Below are positions 22,160 to 31,537 of a DNA stretch of 64,000 nt, piece after piece (the first letter of the stretch is position 1; each line of letters starts with the position of its first letter). The translations under genes were made by a program, and so were the position numbers. A model generated the notes under the pieces. It was given only the letters and a program-made list of their open reading frames with translations. It was not told the DNA's origin and made no database searches. The DNA is from Bergeyella sp. (GTDB lineage: Bacteria; Bacteroidota; Bacteroidia; Flavobacteriales; Weeksellaceae): contig SZYB01000001.1 of assembly GCA_030263285.1 (NCBI GenBank), positions 124,001-188,000 on the forward strand, read 5' to 3'.

Positions 22160-22480
22160 ATGAGGATAGTTATTGTATCTTTGATGCTGATGTTTCTTAC
22201 CTTTCTTGTGGCTTTTCCGTGCCGAGACGGGAGGTTGGATACGGGAGTGTCTATTTCAGAAAGAGTTACAAATACACAGGATAACAAGGATAATCACAAG
22301 GGAATATGTTCTGTATTCTGCTTTTGCCATTGTTGTGGAGTGGTGCTAAGTGAGCATCAATTCTCTGAGTTTTCACAAGGTTATACAGAGGTAAAACAAA
22401 GTCCTGAAATTCTTTATTCAGAAGGCTTTATACCCATCAGGATACCTTTTGGTATATGGCAGCCGCCAAAATATTCCTAG
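22160..22480 (+). CDS. small Cys/His-rich membrane or secreted protein, DUF6660-like
   Basis: About 106 residues: an N-terminal hydrophobic segment (VIVSLMLMFLTFLVAFPC), a middle with clustered cysteines and histidine (HKGICSVFCFCHCCGVV), and the end PFGIWQPPKYS. Bacteroidota heavy-metal RND operons often begin with such a protein. The Cys cluster suggests metal binding, but this is inference. It is followed by czcA-like after about 140 bases. The ATG at 22160 was preferred to the GTG directly before it. Confidence 0.7.
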   Translation: MRIVIVSLMLMFLTFLVAFPCRDGRLDTGVSISERVTNTQDNKDNHKGICSVFCFCHCCGVVLSEHQFSEFSQGYTEVKQSPEILYSEGFIPIRIPFGIWQPPKYS

Positions 22481-22623
22481 CATTTACATTTTTACGTTGA
22501 AAAATAGAACGGGGAAAGATGTTTGTTTTCTGCGTTCCGTTCTTATTGTTAGATTGATTCAGTTATGGATTTTTGCAGTTAAAATCTATATATGATTATT
22601 AATTTCAAATTTTTTTAAGCAAG

Positions 22624-25600
22624 GTGTTAAATAATATAATCAAATTTAGTATTAAAAATAAGCTTATTATAGCTTTGATGACCTTCATGTTGATCGCTTG
22701 GGGAGCTTGGAGTGCCACCAAGCTCCCCATAGATGCGGTGCCTGATATTACGAATAATCAGGCGCAGATCATCACTATTTCTCCTACGCTTGCAGGGCAA
22801 GAAGTAGAGCAGTTGGTGACCTTTCCTATTGAACAGAGTATTCTTAACATCCCGGGTCTCAAACATCTGCGTAGCGTTTCTCGTTTCGGACTCTCGGTAA
22901 TTACAGCCATATTTGAGGAAGACGTTGATATTTATTTTGCCCGGCAGCTTATCGGAGAGCGGTTAAAACAGGCTGAAGAACAAATTCCCAAGGGGGTTGG
23001 AGTTCCGGAGCTCGCCCCCGTGAGTACAGGGCTGGGGGAAGTATATCAATATATAGTTCGCCCAAAAAAAGGAAGTGAAAAGAAGTATAATGCAAAAGAT
23101 TTGCGAACCCTACAGGATTGGGTAGTAGCCAGACAACTTAACGGTACCCCGGGAGTAGCAGAAATCAATAGCTTCGGAGGGGAAGTAAAGCAATATGAAG
23201 TGGCGGTAAATCCGGATAGGTTAAAAGCACTTAATGTGAGCATTCCGGAAATTTTTAAGGCGCTTGAATCCAATAACGAAAACACGGGGGGGGCGTACAT
23301 CGATAAACGTCCTAATGCCTATTTCATCAGAGGTTTGGGTCTGGTAAAGTCTTTAGACGACATCAGGAATATCGCCATAAAAAATATAGGGGATATCCCT
23401 ATTTTCATCAAAGATGTAGCAACGGTAGATTACGGAAAAGCGGTGAGATATGGAGCACTTACCTATAATGGGGAGGTAGATGCTGTGGGGGGAGTTGTAA
23501 TGATGCTGAAAGGCGCCAATAGCAACGAAGTGGTAAAAAGGGTAAAAGAAAAAATACCCAGAATACAAAAATCTTTGCCGGATGATATAGTCATAGAGCC
23601 TTATTTGGATCGCAGTGAATTGGTGAAAAGGGCAATCAACACCGTAGAGAAGAATCTTATAGAGGGGGCGCTTATTGTAATTTTTGTACTGGTATTATTT
23701 TTGGGCAATCTGAGAGCAGGGCTCATTGTGGCTTCTGCTATTCCACTGTCTATGTTATTTGCCTTGGCTCTCATGAATGTATTTGGGGTGAGTGCAAACC
23801 TTATGAGTTTGGGCGCAATAGACTTCGGTCTCATTGTGGACGGGGCAGTAATTGTGGTGGAGGCTACCCTACACCATTTGGGTGTGCGTAAGTCTATTAA
23901 AAAACTTACGCAGGACGAAATGGACGAGGAAGTTTTTTCATCTGCTTCCAAAATTAGGAGTAGTGCGGCATTCGGAGAGATTATCATTCTTATCGTGTAC
24001 ATTCCTATTCTTTCTTTGGTGGGTGTAGAAGGAAAGATGTTCCGTCCCATGGCGATGACCGTAGGTTTTGCCATTTTTGGAGCGCTTATATTATCAATGA
24101 CCTATATCCCGATGATGTGTGCTGCGTTTCTGCCTAAAAAGGTGAGTCACAAAGAGACGATTAGTGATAAGCTCATCAAATTTTTACAGGGCATCTATCT
24201 TCCATTGCTGGAAAAAGCAATGAGATTCCAAAAAATTATCATAGCCGGCACCATAGCGGTGCTTGTCATATGTATTTTTATTTTTAAAAGTCTTGGGGGA
24301 GAATTTATCCCAAATTTGCAAGAGGGGGACTATGCTTTTCAGTGTGTGTTACCTCAAGGGACTTCTTTAAGCCAAAGTTTGGAGACCTCTATGCAGGCTT
24401 CCAGAATACTCAAAAAGTTTGATGAAGTAAAAATGGTTGTAGGGAAGACGGGTGCCGCGGAGGTTCCTACAGACCCCATGCCCCCGGAAGCTACCGATCT
24501 TATTGTGGTTCTTAAACCTCAAAGTGAGTGGAAATCTAAAATTTCCTACAAAGAATTGGGAGACAAAATGATGGAGGCTTTAGAAAATATTCCTGGAGTC
24601 TATTTTGCAAAGAATCAGCCGATACAGATGAGATTTAACGAATTGATGACGGGAATCCGACAAGACGTTGCAATTAAAATTTTTGGAGAGGACATGGATA
24701 CTCTGTATAAATTGGCTCAGCAAGCCTCAGAAATTATTTCGTCCGTGAATGGGGCTTCCAGCCCACAAATTGAGAAAGTAGGGGGATTACCGGAAATCAG
24801 AGTGCAATACAACCGAACAAGAATTGCAAATTATGGACTTAATATTCAGGATCTTAATGGGATTTTGAGCACGGCTTTTGCAGGGAAAAGTACGGGGGTG
24901 GTATACGAAAACGAAAGAAGGTTTGATTTGGTCGTAAGATTAGATAGTTTGCATAAACAGTCCATAGATGATGTAGATAATCTTATGATTCCCACAAACA
25001 AAGGAACACAGGTGCCTCTTTATCAGCTTGCCCAAGTGTCTTACCAAGTGGGACCTTCTCAAATTAGTCGTGAGGCAGCGAAAAGAAGAATTGTAATTGG
25101 TTTTAACGTGAAAGACAGGGATGTGGAAAGTGTGGTCAATGATATTCAGGCGAAAGTAGACAAAAAGATGGATTTACCTACAGGGTATTTTGTGACCTAC
25201 GGAGGGGCTTTTGAGAACCTAAAAGAAGCCAGTGCAAGGCTCATGGTAGCAGTTCCGGTTTCATTGTTTCTGATTTTTTTATTGCTTTACCTCACATTTA
25301 ATTCTTTAAAGCAGGCCAGCCTTATCTTTATGGCAATCCCTATGAGTGCGATAGGAGGTATTTTGGGATTGGTGGTAAGAGGAATGCCTTTTTCGATCAG
25401 TGCGGGAATAGGTTTTATTGCCCTTTTTGGGGTGGCGGTGCTTAATGGAATCGTTCTAATAGGCACCTTTAACCAGCTACAAAAAGAGGGAATGACAGAT
25501 CTTAAGCAGCGGGTACTAGAAGGAACTAAGGTGCGTTTGCGTCCTGTGCTTATGACCGCTATGGTAGCATCTTTAGGGTTTTTCCCCATGGCACTGAGTA

Positions 25601-26985
25601 CGAGCGCGGGGGCAGAAGTACAAAAGCCTCTTGCTACCGTAGTCATCGGGGGGTTGGCGTCGGCTACATTTCTTACTCTGTTTGTATTGCCCCTTCTTTA
25701 TATGATGTTTAATACCAAGATAACAGTCAGGAAATTAAAGATCGGGAAGGGAATGGCAACAGTCGTGGTCATTTTATTAACGCTTTCAAATTCTTTATTA
25801 AAGGCGCAATCCCGTAATTTGACGCTTGATGAGGTTATTGATATGGCCCTGAAGAATAATCCCGCTTTAAAATCGAATGATTTGAGTATAAGGTCTGTTC
25901 AGGCGCTAAAGGGTACCGTAAAGGAATTGTCAAAAATGGATTTTCAAACCCAATTGGGTCAATACAACAGCGATAAATTTGATCAGTCTTTTTCCATTTC
26001 TCAAACTATTCCGTTTCCCACTATTTTTAAGGTAAGAAAAGATTTGATTGCCGAACAAATCAAGAACGAAGAGATCCAAAAGGAGATTACTGTAAATGAG
26101 CTTGTAAAGCAGGTGAGGAGCTATTTTTATCAGATACAATACCTCAAATTTAATGAGGAGAAGCTCACTTATCTGGACAGTATTTATGCAGATTTTGTTC
26201 GGGTAGCTAAGGTAAAATTCAACTCGGGGGATATCAAGAAGATAGAGATTAACACAGCCGAAACGAGACGGGGGGAAATTGATCTCTTGCTTTTGCAGAA
26301 TAAATTGTATCTAGAAAACGCGTACAAGAATCTAAAGCTCCTTCTCAATACGAAAGAAGATATTTCTGTTGCAACAGGGAGTGAGTACGAGCCTCTGAGG
26401 CTAAATAAAATTTTGGATAGTAGTGCCGTGGATAATCATCCTAGAGTTTCGGCTTTACGTCAGTATATGGAAGTTTTGGAGAAAAGTAAAAAACTTGAAA
26501 AAACACAAGGGCTTCCGGATTTCAGTTTGGGTTATACCAATCAATCACTTGTGGGATACTACGGAGTACCCGGACAGGAAAAATATTTTGATTCCAAAAA
26601 CCGTTTTCAATATTTCAATGTAGGGGTCAGCATTCCGCTTACTTACGGAGCGTACAAATCCAGAGCCGAATCTCTGGAGTACCAAAAAAAAATGACGGAA
26701 ACCAATATGAATTACCAAAAGCAACAACTCAGTACCCAGCTTGAAAATGCTGTTAGGCAGTACCATCAAAGCGTGCAACGATACGAATATTACGTAAACC
26801 AGGCAGTGCCAAATGCAAAGAAAATAACGAATGCGGCACAGGTTGGATACAAAACAGGAGATATTTCTTATGTAGAATATTTGTTTGCCCTACAGACTTC
26901 TACCGATATAGAATTAAAATACCTTCAGTCTATTCAGGAATTAAACAGTATTGTCGTAAATATTAATGCATTAATCAATAAGTAA
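22624..26985 (+). CDS. CusA/CzcA-type heavy-metal RND transporter fused to a TolC-like outer-membrane domain
   Basis: 1453 residues, the sum of an RND pump and an outer-membrane channel. Residues 1 to about 1035 are the proton-driven pump with twelve membrane helices; D400FGLIVDGAVIVVE is the HME-RND motif, with the acidic residues used for proton and cation transport by CzcA. A hydrophobic stretch at about 1044-1060 (MATVVVILLTLSNSLL) looks like a former signal peptide, and the rest (NLTLDEVIDMALKNNPALKSN onwards) is a TolC/CzcC-like domain. The start codon is GTG. The adaptor gene follows after one base. Substrate is likely Zn, Cd, Co, Cu or Ag; the sequence does not settle which. Confidence 0.9.
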   Translation: MLNNIIKFSIKNKLIIALMTFMLIAWGAWSATKLPIDAVPDITNNQAQIITISPTLAGQEVEQLVTFPIEQSILNIPGLKHLRSVSRFGLSVITAIFEEDVDIYFARQLIGERLKQAEEQIPKGVGVPELAPVSTGLGEVYQYIVRPKKGSEKKYNAKDLRTLQDWVVARQLNGTPGVAEINSFGGEVKQYEVAVNPDRLKALNVSIPEIFKALESNNENTGGAYIDKRPNAYFIRGLGLVKSLDDIRNIAIKNIGDIPIFIKDVATVDYGKAVRYGALTYNGEVDAVGGVVMMLKGANSNEVVKRVKEKIPRIQKSLPDDIVIEPYLDRSELVKRAINTVEKNLIEGALIVIFVLVLFLGNLRAGLIVASAIPLSMLFALALMNVFGVSANLMSLGAIDFGLIVDGAVIVVEATLHHLGVRKSIKKLTQDEMDEEVFSSASKIRSSAAFGEIIILIVYIPILSLVGVEGKMFRPMAMTVGFAIFGALILSMTYIPMMCAAFLPKKVSHKETISDKLIKFLQGIYLPLLEKAMRFQKIIIAGTIAVLVICIFIFKSLGGEFIPNLQEGDYAFQCVLPQGTSLSQSLETSMQASRILKKFDEVKMVVGKTGAAEVPTDPMPPEATDLIVVLKPQSEWKSKISYKELGDKMMEALENIPGVYFAKNQPIQMRFNELMTGIRQDVAIKIFGEDMDTLYKLAQQASEIISSVNGASSPQIEKVGGLPEIRVQYNRTRIANYGLNIQDLNGILSTAFAGKSTGVVYENERRFDLVVRLDSLHKQSIDDVDNLMIPTNKGTQVPLYQLAQVSYQVGPSQISREAAKRRIVIGFNVKDRDVESVVNDIQAKVDKKMDLPTGYFVTYGGAFENLKEASARLMVAVPVSLFLIFLLLYLTFNSLKQASLIFMAIPMSAIGGILGLVVRGMPFSISAGIGFIALFGVAVLNGIVLIGTFNQLQKEGMTDLKQRVLEGTKVRLRPVLMTAMVASLGFFPMALSTSAGAEVQKPLATVVIGGLASATFLTLFVLPLLYMMFNTKITVRKLKIGKGMATVVVILLTLSNSLLKAQSRNLTLDEVIDMALKNNPALKSNDLSIRSVQALKGTVKELSKMDFQTQLGQYNSDKFDQSFSISQTIPFPTIFKVRKDLIAEQIKNEEIQKEITVNELVKQVRSYFYQIQYLKFNEEKLTYLDSIYADFVRVAKVKFNSGDIKKIEINTAETRRGEIDLLLLQNKLYLENAYKNLKLLLNTKEDISVATGSEYEPLRLNKILDSSAVDNHPRVSALRQYMEVLEKSKKLEKTQGLPDFSLGYTNQSLVGYYGVPGQEKYFDSKNRFQYFNVGVSIPLTYGAYKSRAESLEYQKKMTETNMNYQKQQLSTQLENAVRQYHQSVQRYEYYVNQAVPNAKKITNAAQVGYKTGDISYVEYLFALQTSTDIELKYLQSIQELNSIVVNINALINK

Positions 26986-26986
26986 A

Positions 26987-28234
26987 ATGAATTTTTTATT
27001 TAAAATAATATCAATTTTTATCGTTTCCATTACACTAATCGATTGCGGGAATAAAGAAAATAAAGCCGTAGATTCTTCCCAAATCGTTAAAAATCAAGAA
27101 CCGGATACACCAAATGAAGAACCCAAAGAAAATGAAATGGTTACCTTTCTTACAGAGAGTCAGATAAATTCTGTGGGCATTACTTTTGGGAAAATTGAGA
27201 TGAAAAACCTCGCCTCGACCATTAAGGCCAATGGATATATAAAGGTGCCCAATAATAATAAGGCCAATGCAACATCTTTGTATAGTGGGGTAATCAAGTC
27301 TATCAATGTAATGGTGGGAGACCATGTGAAGAGGGGACAGGTAATTGCAACTATTGTGAATCAAGATTTTCTCAAGATTCAAGAGGAATATCTTACCATT
27401 GGAAGTCAGATTACTTTTGCGGAACAAGAATACAAGAGACAGAAGGAGCTGTATGAGAATGAAGCGGGGGCGAAGAAAAATCTTCAGAATTCGGAATCAA
27501 ATTTAAAGGCTTTAAGAACGAGAAGGGCTTCTTTGCAAAAACAAATACAGCTTATGGGTATTGACCCTTCGAGTCTTTCCAATGCAAGTTTACGCTCGGG
27601 TCTTACTGTTTTAGCTCCTATTAATGGGGTGGTTAGTGATCTGATGGCACAGATAGGAAGTTTTGTCAATGTTTCTTCTCCTGTTGCAGAGATTGTTGAT
27701 AATTCTTCTATTCATCTGGATCTTCAGGTATATGAACAGGATCTACACAAGGTAAAGGTAGGACAGAAAATCCATTTTACTCTCACAAACGATCCATCAA
27801 AAGAATATGATGCTCAGATTTTCCAGATAGGGGATTATTTCGAAAGCAATACAAAAACTATCCCCGTTCATGCAACCGTAATAGGAGATAAGAGAGGGCT
27901 TATAGACGGGATGAGTGCGACCGGACTTATAAGTATAGATTCTAAATTGACGGCAGCCGTACCCAATTCTGCAGTTGCCAGTTCTTATGGAAATAGTTAC
28001 ATTTTTGTGGTCCTTGACGAAAAAACTAAACAAGCAAATGATGGGGGGAATAAAGGTGGGAAGCAAAAAGAAAAATTAACTTTTTTTGAAAAAGTTCAGG
28101 TAGATAAGGGGGTTTCTGATGTGGGATATACTGCAATTACTCCTGTAAAAGAGCTTCCGAAAGATGCAAAAATTGTAACCAAAGGAGCTTATTTTATTGA
28201 TGCGAAACTAATCAATGTAGGAGAGGAAGATTAA
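26987..28234 (+). CDS. CusB/CzcB-type periplasmic adaptor lipoprotein
   Basis: 415-residue membrane-fusion protein linking the RND pump to the outer-membrane channel. The signal peptide ends in a lipobox (TLIDC), so it is membrane-anchored. The central part has the usual pair of lipoyl half-motifs around a coiled coil (GVIKSINVMVGDHVKRGQVIATI and VLAPINGVVSDLMAQIGSFV). The gene directly follows czcA and ends with a terminator, so the two are one transcript. Confidence 0.9.
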   Translation: MNFLFKIISIFIVSITLIDCGNKENKAVDSSQIVKNQEPDTPNEEPKENEMVTFLTESQINSVGITFGKIEMKNLASTIKANGYIKVPNNNKANATSLYSGVIKSINVMVGDHVKRGQVIATIVNQDFLKIQEEYLTIGSQITFAEQEYKRQKELYENEAGAKKNLQNSESNLKALRTRRASLQKQIQLMGIDPSSLSNASLRSGLTVLAPINGVVSDLMAQIGSFVNVSSPVAEIVDNSSIHLDLQVYEQDLHKVKVGQKIHFTLTNDPSKEYDAQIFQIGDYFESNTKTIPVHATVIGDKRGLIDGMSATGLISIDSKLTAAVPNSAVASSYGNSYIFVVLDEKTKQANDGGNKGGKQKEKLTFFEKVQVDKGVSDVGYTAITPVKELPKDAKIVTKGAYFIDAKLINVGEED

Positions 28235-28280
28235 AGATGCTTGTTATGTAATAACATTCTAATAGTATGAGAAATTAACG

Positions 28281-28326
28281 GGAGGTTCCACCGTTCAGTT
28301 TATGAGGGTGGAGTTCCTTCTTTTTT
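28281..28326 (+). terminator. terminator after the czc operon
   Basis: Hairpin with core TCCACC/GGTGGA and flanking wobble pairs, followed by TTCTTTTTT, about 50 bases after the adaptor stop. Confidence 0.65.
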
Positions 28327-28668
28327 CAAGAATCTTGTGCAAGGAAGTTTATTGTTGAAAAGTAGTTTTATGTGGGGCAGGGAGTTTGTGATTATGTAAT
28401 TTATTTACAAGAAATGTATTTTATTGAAATTCAATTGGTGGATGTAGAATATTAGGTAAAAATTTTTGGAGAGGGGGTTGTAACTTTTTGCGAAGGGTGC
28501 GTGGGAATTGTCTTTCTGCTCATCTGTCATGGCATTGCATAATTAGGGGGTTGTACCTTGTACACGGAGTTTTAATAGATTTACTCTATCTCTTGGATTT
28601 TTTATTGTGTAGAAGTTAATTCGATAAAAAAACGTAAATTTAGGAATAACCAATAAAAAAAATAGAAA
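28327..28668. other. gene-free stretch before the P-type ATPase
   Basis: About 340 bases between the czc terminator and the ATPase. AT-rich, no gene seen; presumably the ATPase promoter. Confidence 0.45.
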
Positions 28669-30624
28669 ATGAAAGATTGCTGTGGTACTACAAAGCCGGG
28701 AGGCAGAAGTGTTGCTCCGGAGCATTTTGATGGGGACGGTCACTCTCACGGGGCGGAGGATAAGACTCCGTTTCAGTTGTTTTTCCCGGCTCTGGTGTCT
28801 TTCGTGTTACTCATGACGGGGGTGGTTCTTGATAGCTATGTGAAGCCTCACTGGTTTAGGGACGGTGTTCGTTTGGCGTTGTATCTCCTGTCCTATTTGC
28901 CGGTGGGTTATCCGGTAATAAAGGAGGCAATCCGGAGCATACGTTATGCTGATTTTTTTTCGGAGTTTTTCTTGATGTCCATTGCCACTATCGGAGCTTT
29001 TATCATAGGAGAATATCCGGAGGGAGTGGCGGTAATGCTTTTTTATGCAGTAGGGGAGGTATTTCAGACCATGGCGGTTTCAAGAGCAAAAGCGAATATA
29101 AAATCTTTGCTGGATCAGAGGCCGGACGAGGTTACGGTTTTGGTAGATGGGAAGCCGAAAATAGTAAAAGCGGAGTCCGTGATTATAGGGGATATTATTC
29201 AACTGAAACCAGGTGAAAAACTGGCTTTGGATGGGGAGTTGTTATCAGAATCTTCTTCTTTCAACACCTCTGCACTTACGGGAGAAAGCAAACCGGATAC
29301 CAAAACAAAGGGAGATACTGTACTTGCAGGGATGATCAACCTTAATACCACGAGTCAGATAAGGGTATCTACGGCTTACACCGATAGTAAGCTTAGTAAA
29401 ATTTTAGAATTGGTAGAGAATGCAGCTTCTCAAAAGGCGCCTACCGAGCTTTTTATAAGGAAGTTCGCTAAGGTGTATACGCCCATTGTGGTTTTTTTGT
29501 CGGTTCTTATTTGTATAGTTCCTTATTTTTTTGTGAGTGATTATGTGTTTAGAGACTGGCTGTACAGGGCGCTCATCTTTTTGGTAATTTCTTGTCCTTG
29601 TGGTTTGGTGATTTCTATTCCTTTGGGCTATTTTGGGGGAATAGGCTCTGGAAGCAAAAATGGAATCCTTTTTAAGGGAAGTAATTTTCTGGATACCATG
29701 GCGGGGATCAGGAACGTAGTCATGGATAAAACGGGTACTATGACCGAGGGAGTTTTTCAGGTGCAGGAAGTCAGTTTTGCTCCTGGCGAAAATAAGGATC
29801 AGATTTTGAAATTGGTGAATGCAATAGAGGGCAACAGTACCCACCCTGTGGCTACGGCTATCCACGACTATGTGGGAGAAATTGATCATTCTGTAAAGCT
29901 GGAAAATGTAGAAGAGATACCCGGATACGGGCTTAGAGCTGTGGCAGAAAATAAAGAACTTTTGGTAGGGAACTTCAAATTACTGGATAAGTTTGGGATA
30001 GAGTACGATACAGACATTTCAAAAATTGTTTACACTCTTATCGCCGTGGCATATGACGGGAGATATATAGGCTTTATTACGATTGCAGACAGCATAAAAG
30101 AGGATTCTCAAAGGGCAATAGATTCGCTGAAAAAACTAAGGGTAAAAACTACCATGCTGAGTGGGGACAAGAGTAGTGTGGTGCAACATATTGCAAATAG
30201 GTTAGGTATAGAGAATGCATTTGGGGATCTTTTACCTGAGGACAAGGTGAACAAGGTAAGAGAGATAAAGGCGAAGAACGAAACCGTAGCTTTTGTGGGG
30301 GATGGCGTGAACGACGCTCCGGTGGTGGCCTTGAGTGATGCGGGGATTGCTATGGGAGGCTTGGGTAGTGATGCTACAATAGAAACGGCAGATATAGTGA
30401 TTCAGGATGATAAGCCGAGTAAGATTCCTATGGCTATCAAAATAGGAAAAGAAACAAAAAAAATAGTTTGGCAAAACATCGCTCTGTCTCTCGGAGTAAA
30501 GATTATTGTTCTTATTCTAGGAGCGGCGGGCAGTGCCACGATGTGGGAGGCTATTTTTGCCGATGTAGGAGTCGCTTTTATCGCCATTCTCAATGCTATA
30601 CGTATACAGAGGATGAAATTTTAA
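28669..30624 (+). CDS. heavy-metal-translocating P1B-type ATPase (Zn/Cd/Pb type)
   Basis: 651 residues, inner-membrane exporter of soft divalent metals driven by ATP. SCPCGLV (C309-P-C311) in helix 6 is the CPC signature of the ZntA/CadA group; ALTGESKP is the actuator loop; D353KTGT is phosphorylated; HPVATAI, GDGVNDAPVVA and the final membrane helices complete the core. It lacks a ferredoxin-like HMA domain and has instead a short Cys/His-rich tail (KDCCGTTK, HFDGDGHSHG) at the N terminus. It sits next to the czc operon, so both probably serve Zn/Cd resistance. Confidence 0.93.
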   Translation: MKDCCGTTKPGGRSVAPEHFDGDGHSHGAEDKTPFQLFFPALVSFVLLMTGVVLDSYVKPHWFRDGVRLALYLLSYLPVGYPVIKEAIRSIRYADFFSEFFLMSIATIGAFIIGEYPEGVAVMLFYAVGEVFQTMAVSRAKANIKSLLDQRPDEVTVLVDGKPKIVKAESVIIGDIIQLKPGEKLALDGELLSESSSFNTSALTGESKPDTKTKGDTVLAGMINLNTTSQIRVSTAYTDSKLSKILELVENAASQKAPTELFIRKFAKVYTPIVVFLSVLICIVPYFFVSDYVFRDWLYRALIFLVISCPCGLVISIPLGYFGGIGSGSKNGILFKGSNFLDTMAGIRNVVMDKTGTMTEGVFQVQEVSFAPGENKDQILKLVNAIEGNSTHPVATAIHDYVGEIDHSVKLENVEEIPGYGLRAVAENKELLVGNFKLLDKFGIEYDTDISKIVYTLIAVAYDGRYIGFITIADSIKEDSQRAIDSLKKLRVKTTMLSGDKSSVVQHIANRLGIENAFGDLLPEDKVNKVREIKAKNETVAFVGDGVNDAPVVALSDAGIAMGGLGSDATIETADIVIQDDKPSKIPMAIKIGKETKKIVWQNIALSLGVKIIVLILGAAGSATMWEAIFADVGVAFIAILNAIRIQRMKF

Positions 30625-30705
30625 TTTTTTCTGTTTAAATACTTTTGCAGGCAGTGTTTAAAAAAATAAACTCTTATCTTTGGGATAATAATAAAATGTA
30701 GTTTT

Positions 30706-31305
30706 ATGAGTGAAAATTTTGTGAGAAACGTAGTTGGTACAGTAAAACATTGGTATGTGCCGCTCGTTATTGGTATTGTACTTGTACTCGTGGGTTTTTG
30801 GGTGTTCAGGACACCTGTGGAGTCTTATGTGGCTTTGGCCACTATCTTTAGCGTGCTGTTCTTGCTGTCGGGCGTATTGCAATTGCTTTTTGCATTGGCA
30901 AATCGTGGGATGCAAGGCTGGGGATGGCAGTTGGCAGCGGGTCTTTTTTATACCGTTTTTGGTTTTATTCTCGTGGTGCACAGAGAGATTACGATGTTGT
31001 CTCTTCCTTTTTTTGTGGGATTCTATGTGCTGTTCCAGTCAATTAATGCACTCGGTGTGTCTATTGATTTAAAGAGTATGAAGGATAAGAATTGGGGCTT
31101 TTTGGCTTTTTTCAGCGTGGTAGGTATTTTGTTATCTTTCATTCTGCTTTGGGACCCTTTATTTGCAGGACTTTCTTTGGTGGTATATACCGCACTGTCC
31201 TTTATTTTTTCTGGTATTTCCAGTATCATATTTTCTCTGAGACTGAGAAAGCTTAATTCTCTTTCCAAGAAAATCCACCCATCATCTGGAGTGAAGCAAG
31301 ATTGA
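30706..31305 (+). CDS. HdeD/DUF308 family membrane protein
   Basis: 199 residues with six predicted membrane helices arranged as repeated pairs, as in HdeD of E. coli (acid resistance, biochemical role unknown). Characteristic pieces are PLVIGIVLVLVGFWVF, WGWQLAAGLFYTVFGFILV and a positively charged end. It follows the metal ATPase by about 80 bases. Confidence 0.8.
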   Translation: MSENFVRNVVGTVKHWYVPLVIGIVLVLVGFWVFRTPVESYVALATIFSVLFLLSGVLQLLFALANRGMQGWGWQLAAGLFYTVFGFILVVHREITMLSLPFFVGFYVLFQSINALGVSIDLKSMKDKNWGFLAFFSVVGILLSFILLWDPLFAGLSLVVYTALSFIFSGISSIIFSLRLRKLNSLSKKIHPSSGVKQD

Positions 31306-31402
31306 GTTTTGTGTGATGTACCAGGGGGAGTTTATGAAAGAGTTCCCTTGGTATTTATGTGGTAGACAGAAGATCTGTGTGTGTAGTATATCTTTATAAT
31401 AT

Positions 31403-31451
31403 AAACAGACAAAAGCCTGTTCAAAAAAAAGGGATAGGCTTTTGTCTGTTT
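31403..31451. terminator. strong bidirectional terminator
   Basis: Perfect 16-bp stem (31403-31418 with 31436-31451, core CAGACAAAAGCCT) and a 17-base A-rich loop. A T run follows on the plus strand. It lies between the HdeD-like gene and the convergent subtilase gene and can serve both. Confidence 0.85.
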
Positions 31452-31537
31452 TTTCTGGGTTCTAATAATGAATAGTTATGTTCAAGACCACCCACTTTAC
31501 TTTACCTTTTTTTGGTGAAGCAATTATTGTAATTCTC

